A stretch of DNA of 64,000 nucleotides from Coleophoma eucalyptorum (lineage: Eukaryota; Ascomycota; Leotiomycetes; Helotiales; Dermateaceae): assembly GCA_026120035.1 (NCBI GenBank), contig JALRME010000019.1, forward strand, positions 124,001 through 188,000. The letters run 5' to 3'. Position numbers and translations under genes: made by a program. Of this stretch, positions 42,291 to 55,058 are shown in pieces (position 1 is the stretch's first letter; every line of letters begins with the position of its first letter). Under the pieces are notes generated by a model that made no database searches, had not been told where the DNA came from, and worked only from the letters and a program-made list of their open reading frames with translations.

Positions 42291-43538
42291 CTAGAAGTGT
42301 CCCACAATCTTCTTTGGCACGTATGGCTCCTCCAAGTACGCTACCTCCTCCGAGGTCAGCTTCATATCTCGTATAGCACACAGTTCATCAATCCTTTCCG
42401 CGTTTGCACTGGTCAAGCCCACGATAGGGATGCAGCCCTTCTCTCTGATCCATGCTAGGGCAACTTGGCTCATCCTCCAGCCTTTCTTCTCGGCGAGCTC
42501 CTGAACCCGTTTGTTGATGGTTTCATCTGCTTCCGTATTGCCACCGAGGGCAGCACTTGTGCCTTTGGTTCTGGCCGATTTAACTCCCAAAGGTCGTGCT
42601 AACAAACCATGGGACAGAGCCCCCCATGGCAGCAGACCCACACCTGTCTCGCTGCAGAACTTGTTCATCTCCCGTTCTTCCTCCCTGTAGCATAGGTTGT
42701 ATCGATTCTGCATGCTCACGAACTTTGTCCATCCATTCTTTTCGGCAATGAACTGCATCCGGGCGAATTGATAGGTCCACATGGAGCTCGCGCCAATGTA
42801 GTTGACTTTGCCAGATTGCACGAGGTCGTGAAGTGCCTTCATGGTCTCCTCGGGAGGAACTGTAGGATCGTATCTGTGGATTTGAAGCAGATCGATATAG
42901 TCTGTTCCCAGGCGTTTGAGCGATGCATCGACGGCTTTGAAGATTGCACCTCGTGATAAACCTGCAAAATTGTTAACCCGGACAGATCTTAGAATACACT
43001 TTCCGTATGGGAACTTGCCTCCTTGGTTGACATAGTCCTTGCTCTTTTGCAGCTCTGCCTCAAAGAACCAGTTAAAGATCTTAGGTTCATCTGGAACCGT
43101 TCCAAAGCACTTGGCTAAGATTGTAATCTTGTGTCGTGGAATTTCCAGCTTCTTGATCGCTTTACCGATAATCTCCTCATTCACGCCGCTAGAGTATACG
43201 TTGGCCGTATCCCAGGTTGTAATACCTACTTTTGCATTAGCGGTGTGATTTCAGACTAATTCTATATTTTACGTACCTCGATCCCAAGCGGCCTTCAAAA
43301 TCTCCAGTCCTTCCTCTTCCTCTACTGCCCATTCTTGCCACTCCTTACTACCAATTCCCATGGTCCCAAGGATCGGCGAGGAAACTCGAAGCCCAGATGA
43401 GCCCACTTGGACATACTCGACCTTGGTGGAGTTTAGACTCCTTTGTAGTGATTCTGGAACAGACATGGTTGAGAAGTGAGAGCGCTTTTGAGATAGGATC
43501 AAGCTTCTGAGAAGTTTCGATGACTTGTGGAATATCAT
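42291..43538 (-). CDS. Aldo/keto reductase
   Basis: This is an NADPH-dependent oxidoreductase of the AKR superfamily. The model has three exons, 43538-43277, 43225-43019 and 42961-42291 (379 aa). Intron 1 is GT..AG. Intron 2 (42962-43018, 57 nt) has a GC..AG border with the ideal donor GGAG/GCAAGT and must be removed to restore YVNQGGLSRGAIFKAVDASL. Left in, it stays in frame and adds 19 residues. The catalytic tetrad is visible: Asp and Tyr in TWDTANVYSSG, Lys in ITILAKCFG and His in LQIHRYDP. Cofactor-binding IPIVGLTSANAERIDE lies near the C-terminus. Residues 1-24 resemble a mitochondrial leader; the alternative ATG at 43466 gives a cytosolic form. Confidence 0.9.
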
Positions 43539-44833
43539 TTCACGGTGGGATGAGCCTTTATTTTATATATGAGTGAAGACTTGGAACTCGACCCCCCTCT
43601 GTATATAGTGATTCATGAATTATCTGCATCCCGGAGAAATACAAACTACATCATGGGCCACAGACGTGGGCAACATGGTCAGCTCGAGGGTATTGCCTAA
43701 AATGGATTGAAGGCACAGACAAGAGCAGAGAAAATCCATTACCTGGTGTATAATAATTATCGTGGAGTTTGGCTTGCGCAGGTAAGAGTTTCAGCCTCAA
43801 TTCAATAACTTGGCTTTGTAATTCGGGCTTACCCTTCCCCCCTGAACGAAGTAACTCGATTTGACGATACTCGCGACGACTGTCCCCTAAACTCCGCAAA
43901 CCCCGGGCACTGCCTAACCACAACGCTCCTACTATGATATAACTCCAGACTTCGGCATTGCACCTGTGTCCACTTTCCTATTCTATCAATATCCCCGAGA
44001 GGATATGGCCTTTTTGGAGAATCATGCTAAAGCCTAGCCTAGCTACAACCTGACTAAGGATTGAATACCTTATCCTTGAAGCGATTTCGTTTCGCGAAAA
44101 GGAGGATGTCGATGCAAAGTACGTGTAGGGTTCTAGACACGGCCGCTGAGCGTAGCGACAGAAGAAAAAAAAGATTACAAAGACAAAGATCAAGCCTTAA
44201 TTATGCGAAATATCTAAATTCTGACCAAGGCCACCGCTTTGTATTTGTTGTAGATACTATGCCTAGCAAAACAAGACCTCTTGAATTAAGGTCTCGAATA
44301 AGCGAGCTGCGGCCACGAGAACAACCCAAGACATATGACAAGGACAAAAAACACCTACGACATGAATGGAGCCAGCAGTTTTTCAAGTTCACAGAGTTTA
44401 TTTGGGCCACGCCCGATTTTCCAATGCTCATTGTCCTTTTGATGTCATACTATGCTTCACAGCAGAACGTGGCCAGGTCGCGCGGTCGAAGCATAAAATC
44501 GAGAGAGAGGAAGTATATATCACTTTTGGAAACATTTATGATATTTGGCCGACTCGGTTGAAGTTTACTCGATTAAAATCTTAGACGATCCCGATACTTG
44601 AAAGTTCCATCTCTAATCCAATCTCCTTCCAGCCGCCTTGATCATCGATTTAAAAACCTGAAATCTAACATGCTACGCCAGTGCATTTATAACATCACAT
44701 CATATGATCATCCCGCCTCAATTCCGTCCCTTATACTCCATTCCCAATTCCATTTCAAATAAAAACAACCTATGACCAATTATCTATGTCTGGAAGCATT
44801 ATCACTTTCATAATCATTTGACTGAATACTTAA
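43539..44833. other. Intergenic region
   Basis: About 1.3 kb between two minus-strand genes. A 166-codon plus-strand frame at 44061-44561 starts at TTG, is rich in Arg/Lys and Ser, and matches no family that I know. Confidence 0.5.
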
Positions 44834-47079
44834 CTAAAGGTGGCCAGCAAAAGGTCGTATGCTGAAGCTGGTTGTGAGATCGTACAAAGCATTCGCAATC
44901 TCCATATCACTACCCTCACGCACAATACGTAAATTGTTAAGGTCTTGGAATGGGTCGATATCGGCTGGACATTCAACACCCTGCTCTGGCATTGTTCCGT
45001 CTTGGAAGTAAGCCCGGATATGTGAAGCTGTACACACTGAAGGTGCTGTTAAGGATGTATGCTGGGGATCATTAGTATGTATTAACATGTTGGGTAATCA
45101 TTAGCACTCTTACTCCATAAGATTGCTGTACCAATACAACCGATCCATTGAATCCTCGGGCATTCATCCTGGCACTTCTCAAAGGTGTAACATTGTCGGC
45201 TATATTAGCAATAAAAAGAATCGGATGGGTTGTGTTTCCTCGAAATGGTCCTAAAACGATAGTTAGCATCGTTACCAAATAACTGAGCAATACTTACCAT
45301 TATATCGCCACTTGGGTCGTGTCTGCCATCCTGCACAGCTCATTTCAAACAGAACATTTACTGCACCAGAAGCTTTACTGATATCCATCATATACTTAGC
45401 ATAAGCCTCAAACTTTTCAACACTCTCGATCTGAATGCCGCTATCGGAACACATAATACCAGCAAAAGCGCCATCCGTTCCTTCCGAATCACCACGGTCC
45501 TCACCAATCTCGCAAGAACAAGAGAATGGCTGTCGCATGCCATACCCGGTGATTAAGTCTACAAATGGTCTTCCATTTCCAGCCTCCAGAGATGCAACAG
45601 CACTGGCCATCTTTGGGTAGAGTAAGACTGGCCGGTAGAGTGCAGCTGATATCAATCTTTTCAGCGAAGAATAAGTCACGACTTCAGGAAGATCCGAGCT
45701 GTTGGCTGCTTGTAAGACAACCACTGGATGCATTCGTAGATCTTCGAGCACATTCTGAAATCTCTTCTCGATCGCTTCTGGGCTTGATTCGTACAGTGCA
45801 CATCCATTTGGGCCAGCAATATGACAAAATTTCCAGAAGGCTGCCATGACTTTATCAGCGTCAGCTAAGAAATGGATATGGCCATCTGAAGTCCAGTCAA
45901 GCACATCTACATTACCTGTGAAATTTTTGTTAGCAAGTCGCTTAACTGGGACCATTCCTGTTTTTATGCATGAAACATACCATCGTTTACCATGCGCTCT
46001 ATTCTTTCAGGGTACATAGATGCAAAGGTAACCCCTAGAACAGTCCCGTAGGAAAATCCCCAGTATTTAAGTTTTGGCCAGCCTGTCTTGTCAAGGATCT
46101 CCAGCATATCTCTCGCGGCTGATGCAGTACTAACGAATTCCAGCAGACTATTTGGCCCGGGCATTGCTACAGCACAGGCCTGGGATGTTGCTACCGCACG
46201 AGCAAAAGCATCGTAAAGAACGCCCGGGTGCGAGTCGATGACGCCAGCAGCTTGCATTGACCACAATTGTTCTCTTTGCGTCGAGGACCAGCAGTCGATA
46301 GTGGGTAGAGACTCCCCAACTGTATAACTTCATAAATATGTGACTATATCATCCATGAATCTACTCACCTCCCCTTGGGTCCCAACTGATTATATCCTAT
46401 GATTGAGTTAGTCACTCGGTAGATAATGGTCTAGACATAGATGCATATACATGATTTTTCCCAACTATAGCCTGAAGGCTTCTCCCATGATCCCTCAGCG
46501 AGAAAACCCCAGACCCACCTGGCCCGCCTATATGTTGTTAGCATTTGGTCAGAAGATTATGATCTCTATAACACCATATATACCTGGATTCATAAAGACC
46601 GGGCCTTTATAGTCTGTCTTATCTGTAGCTGGCAGCCGGATCACAGCCAGCACAACTCGCAAACCATCCGAAGGTTCCAGCCAGTCAAGAGGGACCTGAT
46701 TTAGGTTAGACAAGATATCAAGGTCGGTGTTTTAAATTAAATCATATACATCAAGTCTAGCACAATCAAAACCATCATAGCAAGAGTGCCACTCCAGATT
46801 CGTACTCGGATCTATCTGTTGCCGAGTTATGAGCTTTCGTCAACTTGTAGTAGATAGGAGAATTACATCACTCCATTTCCACGGGCTTTCAGAAGTGGAA
46901 CAGCTCGATTTCGGCGCTGTCTGCGCTTCAAGTTTCCAAGATAGATCAGATTTCCCTGAATAGTTCCATGCTGCTGCCACCGAGAGCGCAAAGATAACGG
47001 CAACAGAGTACACCGCCTGTATTGCTTTTCTCCGCTTGCTCAAGCTGTTAGAGGGGAAGATTGTTGAGCTTTTCTCCAT
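44834..47079 (-). CDS. TAP-like alpha/beta-hydrolase peptidase (S33-related), type II membrane
   Basis: This is a probable exopeptidase-like hydrolase of the tripeptidyl-aminopeptidase/S33 group. Nine exons are needed: 47079-46867, 46815-46750, 46695-46584, 46527-46451, 46396-46369, 46319-45981, 45915-45298, 45250-45114 and 45061-44834 (605 aa), all in phase. A signal anchor lies at ~20-40 (AVYSVAVIFALSVAAAW). CYDGFDCARLDVPLDW and NPGGPGGSG (oxyanion loop) follow. Then come ISWDPRGVGES, WGFSYGTVLG with nucleophile Ser255, IADNVTPLRSAR with Asp503 and SYGHTSLTAPSVC with His531. The C-terminal TAP-like domain has the expected PSVC...YFQDGTMP block. Exon 5 is only 28 nt yet encodes part of the conserved DPRG motif. 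Confidence 0.88.
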
Positions 47080-48865
47080 GATGATAGTTCTTCATCTGTC
47101 ACTCGAAGGGATCATAAGAGAGTAAAAAGGAAGTGCGATAGCCACCAATGAAACGGAATGTTACTGTAAACAAGCTGGTCTGAATGGCTTCTTATCAGCA
47201 GTGGAATGCGCTTTACCGTGTGCACCTTCCCAATCTGTGAAAGTTTCGGGTAAATATGCCCATCCCAACCACGTCCTTCCTCTTACTCGTTCACATTTTA
47301 TAGGCTACTCACAGTAAGTCAGGTGCAGCAAGCAGTGGCTTGGTTTCTTGGTGGAATCCAGTCAACAACGAACTCAGCAAAACTACAACTTCTTCTGGAT
47401 TATTCACAACCGCTTACAAAAATAATACTTTAATATATCGAATAGGCTCAGTCATCAAGTCGCATGATGGATTACTGGCGCGCAAGATAGTGTCTCCCTG
47501 AACCTTAAAGTTTTGTTTAGTATCCCGTACATGAAAACAAAGTCCATTTCTCAAATAAGATAAGGACTGTTGCTTAGAATGTCGGAGAGAGACTTGTCCC
47601 ACATAGTATGTGTAACACCAAGACAGGCGACGAGATACATACCAAATCCCAGCTCGCTTGCAAATGTCACCTTAGTAGCCAATTGGATTGGAGAAGCTAC
47701 GTTTATTATCCATAATACTGAAATAACTACCGAGCGCTATGGGTGTCCGGTGTCCTCTCCCGTAATCGTCTCTCCGCATTTTGAATCGAGCCAAGAGTCA
47801 AAAGTAAGGGACTGGCCTCGAGGCAGTGGACATGACTACATTCGCTATCATCCACACACGTCAGGCTCGCGACCACGTGCCATGTTCACATCCATGTTTC
47901 AAGTAACACATGAATTCTGTCAGAGTTCGCAGAACTTCGTTCCGGCGAGAATAGATTTGTAGTAGGTATTGTAAATAAGTTTGAACCAGTGGCGAGTCAC
48001 AAACTAGTGTGGAGTTCTTCCTGAGAACTCAGATAAGCCCGAGCTATCAAAATGGCGTGTGGCCGCTAAAAGCTGCTCAGCCGCCAAGTCCAAGCCCAAG
48101 CTCAAGCTCCAGTCTCTGCTCAATCATACTTTCTTGGAGGAAGGCCTATGGAGCTCGGAGCATATAATTCAACCAGCTCTTCCCGATAAGTAAGTTGCTT
48201 TGCCAACTCCAGTAACTATCACTCTCTACATTAACAAGTCGGCCAGCAAATTTTATTATTTTTCCAGCTGTGAGGATTTCATACCCTGCAGGGAGAGCAT
48301 CTATTTAGAGAGCTCCTTTTACGTGCTAACATGGTCTCAGCAAGTCATCGTCTGTAGCACAAAAGCATGGCGGCATGAGCAAAATCGCAACGTAATGACC
48401 GCCGGTTGTACTCGGTCATATAGTTGGCTGGGTACTATGTAGCTGTGGCTGTTGAAGTTTGTGTGGTTGGGTGTATGTATATAGCTGGATTGAGTGGGGA
48501 CAGTTGGAAGCCAGCCCGATTGGAGGGCTCCATCTTGCCAGGACTCGCAGACAGAATGCAGATGCTCCTGCATAGAAAATGTCTGCATTTCTGCAAGTCC
48601 GCAGGAGCCTCCTCTTTTTTTTCATGCGCGAATGACACTGAACATTCCGCATGAGAGATGAGGCGACCACAATTAACCATGCAATCCTTCAAATTCTGAT
48701 TTACTAGCCCACAGGTGACGCATAGGAGGCGGTCGCACTAGCGCCTTTTTCTGCCAATATATTTTTCATAACTTAAGCGTACCCCACGTTCGCTCGCTCT
48801 CTCAACACTTCATCTACAATTACTCATACCGCCATACCCTCAATTACATCCCCAAAAACATCACA
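47080..48865. other. Divergent promoter region, peptidase and argininosuccinate synthase
   Basis: About 1.8 kb. No gene is recognised. The distal part near 48.7-48.86 kb is the promoter and CT-rich leader of the argininosuccinate synthase gene. Confidence 0.5.
48716..48722 (+). promoter_or_regulatory. Possible CPC1/GCN4-type element
   Basis: TGACGCA, one base from the TGACTCA consensus of the cross-pathway-control activator, lies 150 bp upstream of the argininosuccinate synthase ATG. Amino-acid biosynthesis genes in fungi are typical targets. A single 7-mer is weak evidence. Confidence 0.3.
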
Positions 48866-50993
48866 ATGGCTAAGGACAAGGTCTGTCTCGCATACTCTGG
48901 TGGTCTGGATACCAGCTGTATTTTGAAATGGCTACTTGAGGAGGGTTACGATGTTGTCTGCTTCATGGCAGATGTTGGACAGGAGGGTAGGGAGGTCAAT
49001 TGAACAAGCTAGAAATGCGGATGCTGATATGGTTTTGCAGAGGATTTCGCCGCTGCCAAGGAGAAGGCATTGAAGATTGGTGCTTCTGCCTGCTACATTG
49101 AGGATTGCCGCAAGGAGTTCATTGATGAGCTCGTGAGTCGTTCTCACACCGTTTGGCAGCTTATACTAAGCTATCTATATAGTGCTTCCCTGCTATCCAA
49201 TGCAACGCCATCTACGAGAACACTTACCTTTTGGGTAAGGTTACACTGCATAATGATTCGGAGGACATTAACTGATCTATTGTAAAGGTACCTCTCTCGC
49301 CCGACCAGTCATTGCCCGAGCACAGATCGCCGTTGCACAAAAGGAGGGATGTTTTGCCGTCAGCCACGGATGTGAGTCACACTTCTCTTTACAACTTATA
49401 TTTGAAGTACCCTCGACAAGTACCATAACCCATACACCATACATTTCGTGACACTTATCTCATACCACATTGCTCCAAAACTGGTATTTTAGAAGGTGAT
49501 ACAAAATGTGTCGTAATTTTTTACAATGCAGTTTTGTAAGACTCTATTTTGTATACTATTGTACTTCAGAAGGAGTAGTACGAAACTAGTGGTTATATAT
49601 TTTATGCCATTGTTTTGTAGTACTCTATCTCGGATACATTGTATTTTAAAATAGTAGTTCCGAATGTGTGGTTGTCCATTCCACCACAGTTTGAATATTC
49701 TGCCTTGTACATATTTTCCAGAAACTGTAGTTCAGGATATTGTGTTGCATATCATTGAGTGGTTGCAACATGTATGGATCTGCCATACTACTTTTGTCAA
49801 ATTCTTGGCATCTTGAAAAGATAACCTCTATCCCTCAGAGGGGATAGGGGTCGTTGTAGAGCATCACACGTGCTTTTACATGTATGCGCAAGCTAATTGA
49901 CTGTTCAGGCACTGGAAAAGGAAACGACCAAGTTAGATTTGAGCTTGCATTCTACGCCCTCCAGCCATCCATTAAGGTCATCGCCCCATGGCGTATGCCC
50001 GTTTTCTACAACCGTTTCGTTGGACGAAACGACCTTCTCGACTATGCCGCTCAAGTCGGCATCCCAGTCTCCAGCACCAAGTCGAAACCATGGTCAATGG
50101 ACGAGAACGCCGCTCATTGTTCTTATGAGGCCGGCATTCTTGAGAACCCAGTGAGTTCATTCTATTTCTTTGTTTCTAGCAGCTTTCTAGATGGTTTTTT
50201 GTGGTGTTTGAGGCGATCTCGAGTTTGTGGTATCACGTGATATTATATGGTTTCGATTTCTGGCCCTTTTCCCCTTGTTTCCGTCATTCCCTTTGGTAAT
50301 CTCGTTGCCGGCACATTTATTCGTTTCTCTAATATTATAAAACAGGATACCACCCCTCCTCAAGATATGTGGAAATTAACCGTCGACCCAATGAAGGCCC
50401 CAGACACTCCAGAGGACTTCACTTTGGTCTTCGAGAAGGGTCTCCCCAAGAAGTTGATCTCTAACGGAAAGACTTTCACCGACTCTGTTGAGTTGTTCTT
50501 GGAGGCCAATGCCATCGCTCGCCGCAACGGTGTTGGACGTATCGACATCGTCGAGAACCGCTTCATTGGGGTCAAGTCCCGTGGATGCTACGAAACCCCC
50601 GGATTGACCTGCTTGCGTGCTGCCCACATCGATCTTGAGGGTCTCGTTTTGGACCGTGAGGTTCGTGCTCTCCGTGACCAGTTTGTTACCTTCAACTACG
50701 CCAAGATCTTGTACAACGGTCTCTACTTCTCCCCAGAGCGTGAGTTCCTCGAGGAGTCCATCATTGCCAGTCAAAAGAATGTTAACGGAACCGTCCGATG
50801 CCGTGCCTACAAGGGATCTTTCACTGTCCTTGGTCGTTCCTCCGACACTGAGAAGCTCTATGACGAGAGCGAGTCTTCTATGGATGAGATCGGTGACTTC
50901 GATCCAGCTGCTACTTCCGGCTTCATCACTGTTCAAGCCATCCGCTTGAAGAAGTACGGTGCTGCCAAGGAGGCCAAGGGAGAGAGACTATAG
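48866..50993 (+). CDS. Argininosuccinate synthase
   Basis: This enzyme joins citrulline and aspartate with ATP to form argininosuccinate, the penultimate step of arginine synthesis, in the cytosol. There are six exons: 48866-48986, 49041-49132, 49183-49234, 49288-49371, 49909-50150 and 50346-50993 (412 aa, close to the yeast enzyme). Signatures are the ATP pyrophosphatase loop AYSGGLDTS at residues 8-16, [46 protein letters not shown] and [33 protein letters not shown] follows. Introns 1-3 are 50-54 nt, but intron 4 is 537 nt and carries degenerate repeats. Intron 5 is 195 nt. The context at the ATG (cacaATGGc) is good. Confidence 0.96.
49508..49764. repeat. Degenerate ~80-bp repeats inside argininosuccinate synthase intron 4
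   Basis: Three diverged units can be aligned, 49508-49588, 49589-49667 and 49668-49758, followed by a fragment starting at 49759. Units B, C and the fragment start with gtggtt. Units A and B share ttttgta.gactctat-like and agtagt.cgaa blocks, and unit C keeps ctgtagttc. The repeats fill the middle of the 537-nt intron. Confidence 0.55.
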
Positions 50994-52460
50994 ATCATTT
51001 CACAGAAACGCCCCGGCGTCGGGGTTTATGACGGGATTCTGGCCGATTTCTAGCCGTGGTGCACCGGAGGTTGTATTTCTCGGTGTTGTGTTTTTTGTTT
51101 TGCTTTTTAGGGGTTCGGGGCGAAGAGAAAAGCTTCTAGACTCTATTCTTAGCATTGGGCGTGTTTACTTGATGTTACCCCATCGAGCTCCATGTGTATC
51201 ATGAATAATTATGGAGAAATAAAAATGGTGTCTCAACCTTGCGTAAATTTTCACTCTTCAACGTGGGATTGGTCCAATGCATCTAGGCTAGGATTAGGAC
51301 ACTTACAGGATCCCACTTCAATTCCTCCTACCTATGTAGGTATGTATGCATCAGGGAATGAAATTTGGCTTGAAAGTATCTTTATTTCCGGCTCTGACGG
51401 CTATTTCTGTCGTCATTACGATCAGGGCACTTCTCACAGATGTAGGACCTACTTCACATATCATCCGTCGTGTTACCGACAAGCTCGGCTTGACGGTGGC
51501 TCTAACCCATTTCAATACGATTGGGTTCCCCTCATAGTACGGGCCGATAAATCCTAATGCGTCCTAGGACTTTCCAGAGCCTTGAGAGCTGACAGGACAT
51601 TTGTATCAGTCAATCGAAATTTCGGACCTTTTCCTGATGTAATCTAGTATCTAGCATCGAGCATTAGGTAGGTATGGAGGGTTTCTCACGCTTAACATAT
51701 CCCGATTTCAACAGCCGCAGTATTATGGCTCCTTCAGTCATCAGTTTACCCAGCCGTGAGAATCACCTGCTCATGTACGTATCTGTCGATCCATCCGCGT
51801 ATGGCCGGCGAAACAACCTACAAAGGAGGGGTCACATGCAGCAACACATCGAGCAGAAAGGTACTAAGAGAGATAAAAAATCAGACGGCGATGTCGGTGG
51901 TCCTCTAATGCCTGTCGATTGGAAGGCAGTGCGGGGGAGGGTCATGGTATGGACAAGAACAAATGCATCTTTACTGTTGCGATGACCGGCTGATCCTCGG
52001 TCCATGCTCGCTTCCACTTCCCCTCCACCCTTCCCTCGTGGCTTTTCCTGGGGTAGCGGCGGAGTATTCGCCCAAAGAGCATGAAATGATTGCTAAGGAA
52101 CCCTTTCACCTTCACGCAAATATAAAGTCTAAAACGGTTTACAATATCCTATCGGCCCTTTTACCCCTTCTTCCCCTTCTGTCTCCCTTCCAATCGAGAT
52201 TGCTGCCAATTTGTGCCTTCAGTGGGGCTTCGTCATACAGCAGCATATCCGGTGTGGGGGAAGTCCACTGTCTGCTGTTCATCCGATGTATGCTTTTTTA
52301 ATTTTTTTCTCTGGTTTGAACCGGAGGCGATTTTGGTGGATCTTTGCTCGAATTGAGGGGTTGTGCAAGCTGAAGAGCCGGATGGAAATACTTATATTGC
52401 CCCTCCGCTTCAAGCTGTGGAAGACTTAGTTCACAGGTCTGCATACTTCCAACCGGCGCC
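50994..52460 (+). promoter_or_regulatory. Upstream region of the GH3 beta-glucosidase with CreA-type sites
   Basis: About 1.47 kb without a recognised gene. In the last 450 bp, plus-strand matches to the carbon-repression consensus SYGGRG occur at 52048-52053 (CTGGGG), 52222-52227 and 52254-52259 (both GTGGGG). A reverse-strand match (CTCCAC) is at 52023-52028. Such sites are short and common, so CreA control is only a reasonable guess for a glucosidase. Confidence 0.35.
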
Positions 52461-55058
52461 ATGATGTTCAATCCTTCAATTGCATCGGCTTTGAGCTGCC
52501 TTGTGCTTGTTTGTTCAGGCGCTGTCATTGACACCAGAGCTACTGAAATTACCTCTGATACTTTCTTCTATGGGCAGTCTCCACCGGTATACCCATCGCG
52601 TAAGTCTCCCCGCGCTAAATCGCCGTTTCATATTTAAATTGAAGTGTAGCTTCTATGCCGGGTCTGGGGTCATGGGCTGGTGCTTACAAGAAAGCCACCG
52701 CTCTAGTCTCTCAAATGACACTGGAGGAGCAGGCGAATATCACTGTCGGATATGCATCAACATCAATGTGCTCCGGAATCACTGGATCAGTCCCTCGACT
52801 TGGCTGGGCTGGCCTCTGTCTCTCAGATGCAGGCAATGGTCTGCGATCTACTGAACTTGTCAATGGCTGGCCAAGCGGAATTCATGTTGGCGCAGCTTGG
52901 AACAAGGACCTAGCATATAGCCGAGCATTGCAAATGGGTGGAGAGTTCAAGACAAAGGGCGTCCATGTGGCCTTGGGTCCAGTCGTTGGGCCATTGGGAA
53001 GACTTGCAGTCGGTGGCAGGAATTGGGAAGGATTCAGCAATGATCGTAAGTCATACGAGTCACAATCAATAATGTTGGGTCCTGGTTGTATATCTGTCGC
53101 TAACGACAATGTCTAAGCATATCTTTGCGGGCAGCTCGCGTACGAGACTGTGCGCGGCGTTCAAGAAGCAGGTGTCATTACTTCAGTCAAGCATTTCATT
53201 GGAAACGAGCAAGAAACAAACCGTAACCCGTCTGGAAATGTTTCCGCTGTTTCTTCTAACATTGATGATAAGACAATTCATGAGCTCTACCTCTGGCCAT
53301 TTCAAGATGCCGTACATGCTGGTGCCGGCTGCATCATGTGCTCCTACAACCGGCTCAACAACTCTTACGGATGCCAAAACAGCAAAACACAGAACGGCTT
53401 GTTAAAGACCGAATTAGGGTTCGAAGGATTTGTCGTCACGGATTGGGGTGCGCAGCATGCCGGCATAGCCGGTGCAGACGCTGGTTTGGATCTCGTCATG
53501 CCACAGTCTACTACATGGGGTGTCGCCGGCGGTAATCTCACAATTGCAGTCAATAATGGCAGTCTAGCGGAGTCAAGAGTCACAGATATGGCGACCAGAA
53601 TTGTTGCTGCTTGGTATCAAATGGGTCAAGATGTATGCCTGCAACGTCTATCTACATTCCGTCAGATGCTAACTGATCATAGGAGGACTTTCCAGCGGAC
53701 GGCATGTCGCCTGATTACACGACGCCAAAGACTCTAGTGAATGGTCGTAAAGCCGCATCCAAGCCAGTTTTGCTAAATGGCGCACTTGAAGGACATGTGC
53801 TCGTCAAGAATGTGAATAACGCATTGCCGCTCAAGAAACCACAGCTTCTGTCAGTCTTTGGCTATGATGCAGTTACACCACCAGCCATGGACGTACCATT
53901 CACTGGCGGTAGTTCACCATGGGGTAGTGGTGACGAGCCGTACCCAAACATCCCCAATGGATACACGACCTTCGGAACAGTCGACCAGGCAGCAAGAAAT
54001 GGAACAATGATCAGTGGCGGTGGAAGCGGAGCCAATGCTCCGGCATACATTTCGGCTCCCTTTGATGCCCTCCAAAATCAGATTTATGAGGATGACACAA
54101 GCTTATACTGGGATTTTGTTTCCGTCAACCCAGCTGTCGATTCTAGCTCGGATGCTTGTCTCGTCTTCATTAATGCTTTTGCCACGGAAGGTTTCGATCG
54201 TTTAGGGCTTCATGGTGAGTTAATACCAGTCGATTTCATGCCGGGAATATTGACTCATTGAATCTAGATGATTTCTCCGACTCGTTGGTTCTCAACGTGG
54301 CTGCGAACTGCAGTAACACAATTGTGATCATCCATAATGCTGGTCTCCGTCTTGTTGATCAATGGATTGACCACCCTAATGTCACCGCGTTAATCTTCGC
54401 CCATCTTCCTGGCCAAGACAGTGGACGAGCTCTTATCCAGTTACTCTATGGAGTTCACTCGCCATCAGGCAAACTGCCTTACACAGTCCCAAAGAATGAA
54501 TCTGACATCAATGTTTACAAGCAAGTGCTTCCCGAAGGCGAATATATTCTCTTCCCTCAAGATGATTTCTCCGAAGGCGTGTACATTGATTACCGAGACT
54601 ACGACGCCAAGAATATCACACCACGGTACGAGTTTGGGTTTGGCCTTACCTACACCACCTTCGGGTATTCCAGTCTAGCTATATCCTTGCTTCCCAATGC
54701 ATCAACCTCCTCTCTTCCACCGGCTTCCGGAATCCTCGAGGGTGGACTATCTTCCCTATGGGAGGTACTTGTTAAAGTCACAGCGACTGTCACAAACACT
54801 GGTACGGTTGACGCAGCAGAAGTGGCACAAGTGTACGTTGGGATCCCGAATGGGCCTGTGAAGCAGTTGAGAGGCTTCAACAAGGTCGATATCCCAGTTG
54901 GCGCTAGTGTTACCGTTGAATTCGAGCTTACAAGAAGAGATCTGAGTGAGTGGGATGTCGTCGCGCAGAGTTGGGTCCTGCAGCAGGCAACCTACAATAT
55001 CTGGGTCGGTGCTAGTAGTAGAATTCTACCGTTGGCGGGAACTATTGTCATTGGATAA
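52461..55058 (+). CDS. Secreted GH3 beta-glucosidase
   Basis: This enzyme hydrolyses terminal beta-D-glucosyl residues from cello-oligosaccharides or glucosides outside the cell. There are five exons, 52461-52599, 52650-53045, 53118-53632, 53683-54214 and 54268-55058 (790 aa), all in phase. A signal peptide spans about residues 1-21 (ending CSGAV). The GH3 N-domain includes [42 protein letters not shown] and the nucleophile loop [15 protein letters not shown] with Asp287. The C-domain has [34 protein letters not shown] and SGKLPYTV. A fibronectin III-like domain closes the protein ([20 protein letters not shown]). Many N-glycosylation sites are present. Confidence 0.95.

Noticed and set aside
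44061..44561. 166-codon plus-strand frame
   Set aside because: It starts at TTG, is basic low-complexity sequence and lacks any family resemblance; kept only as an intergenic note.
50376..50936. 186-codon minus-strand frame opposite argininosuccinate synthase
   Set aside because: It is fully antisense to a conserved exon with strong codon bias, and its translation resembles no protein.
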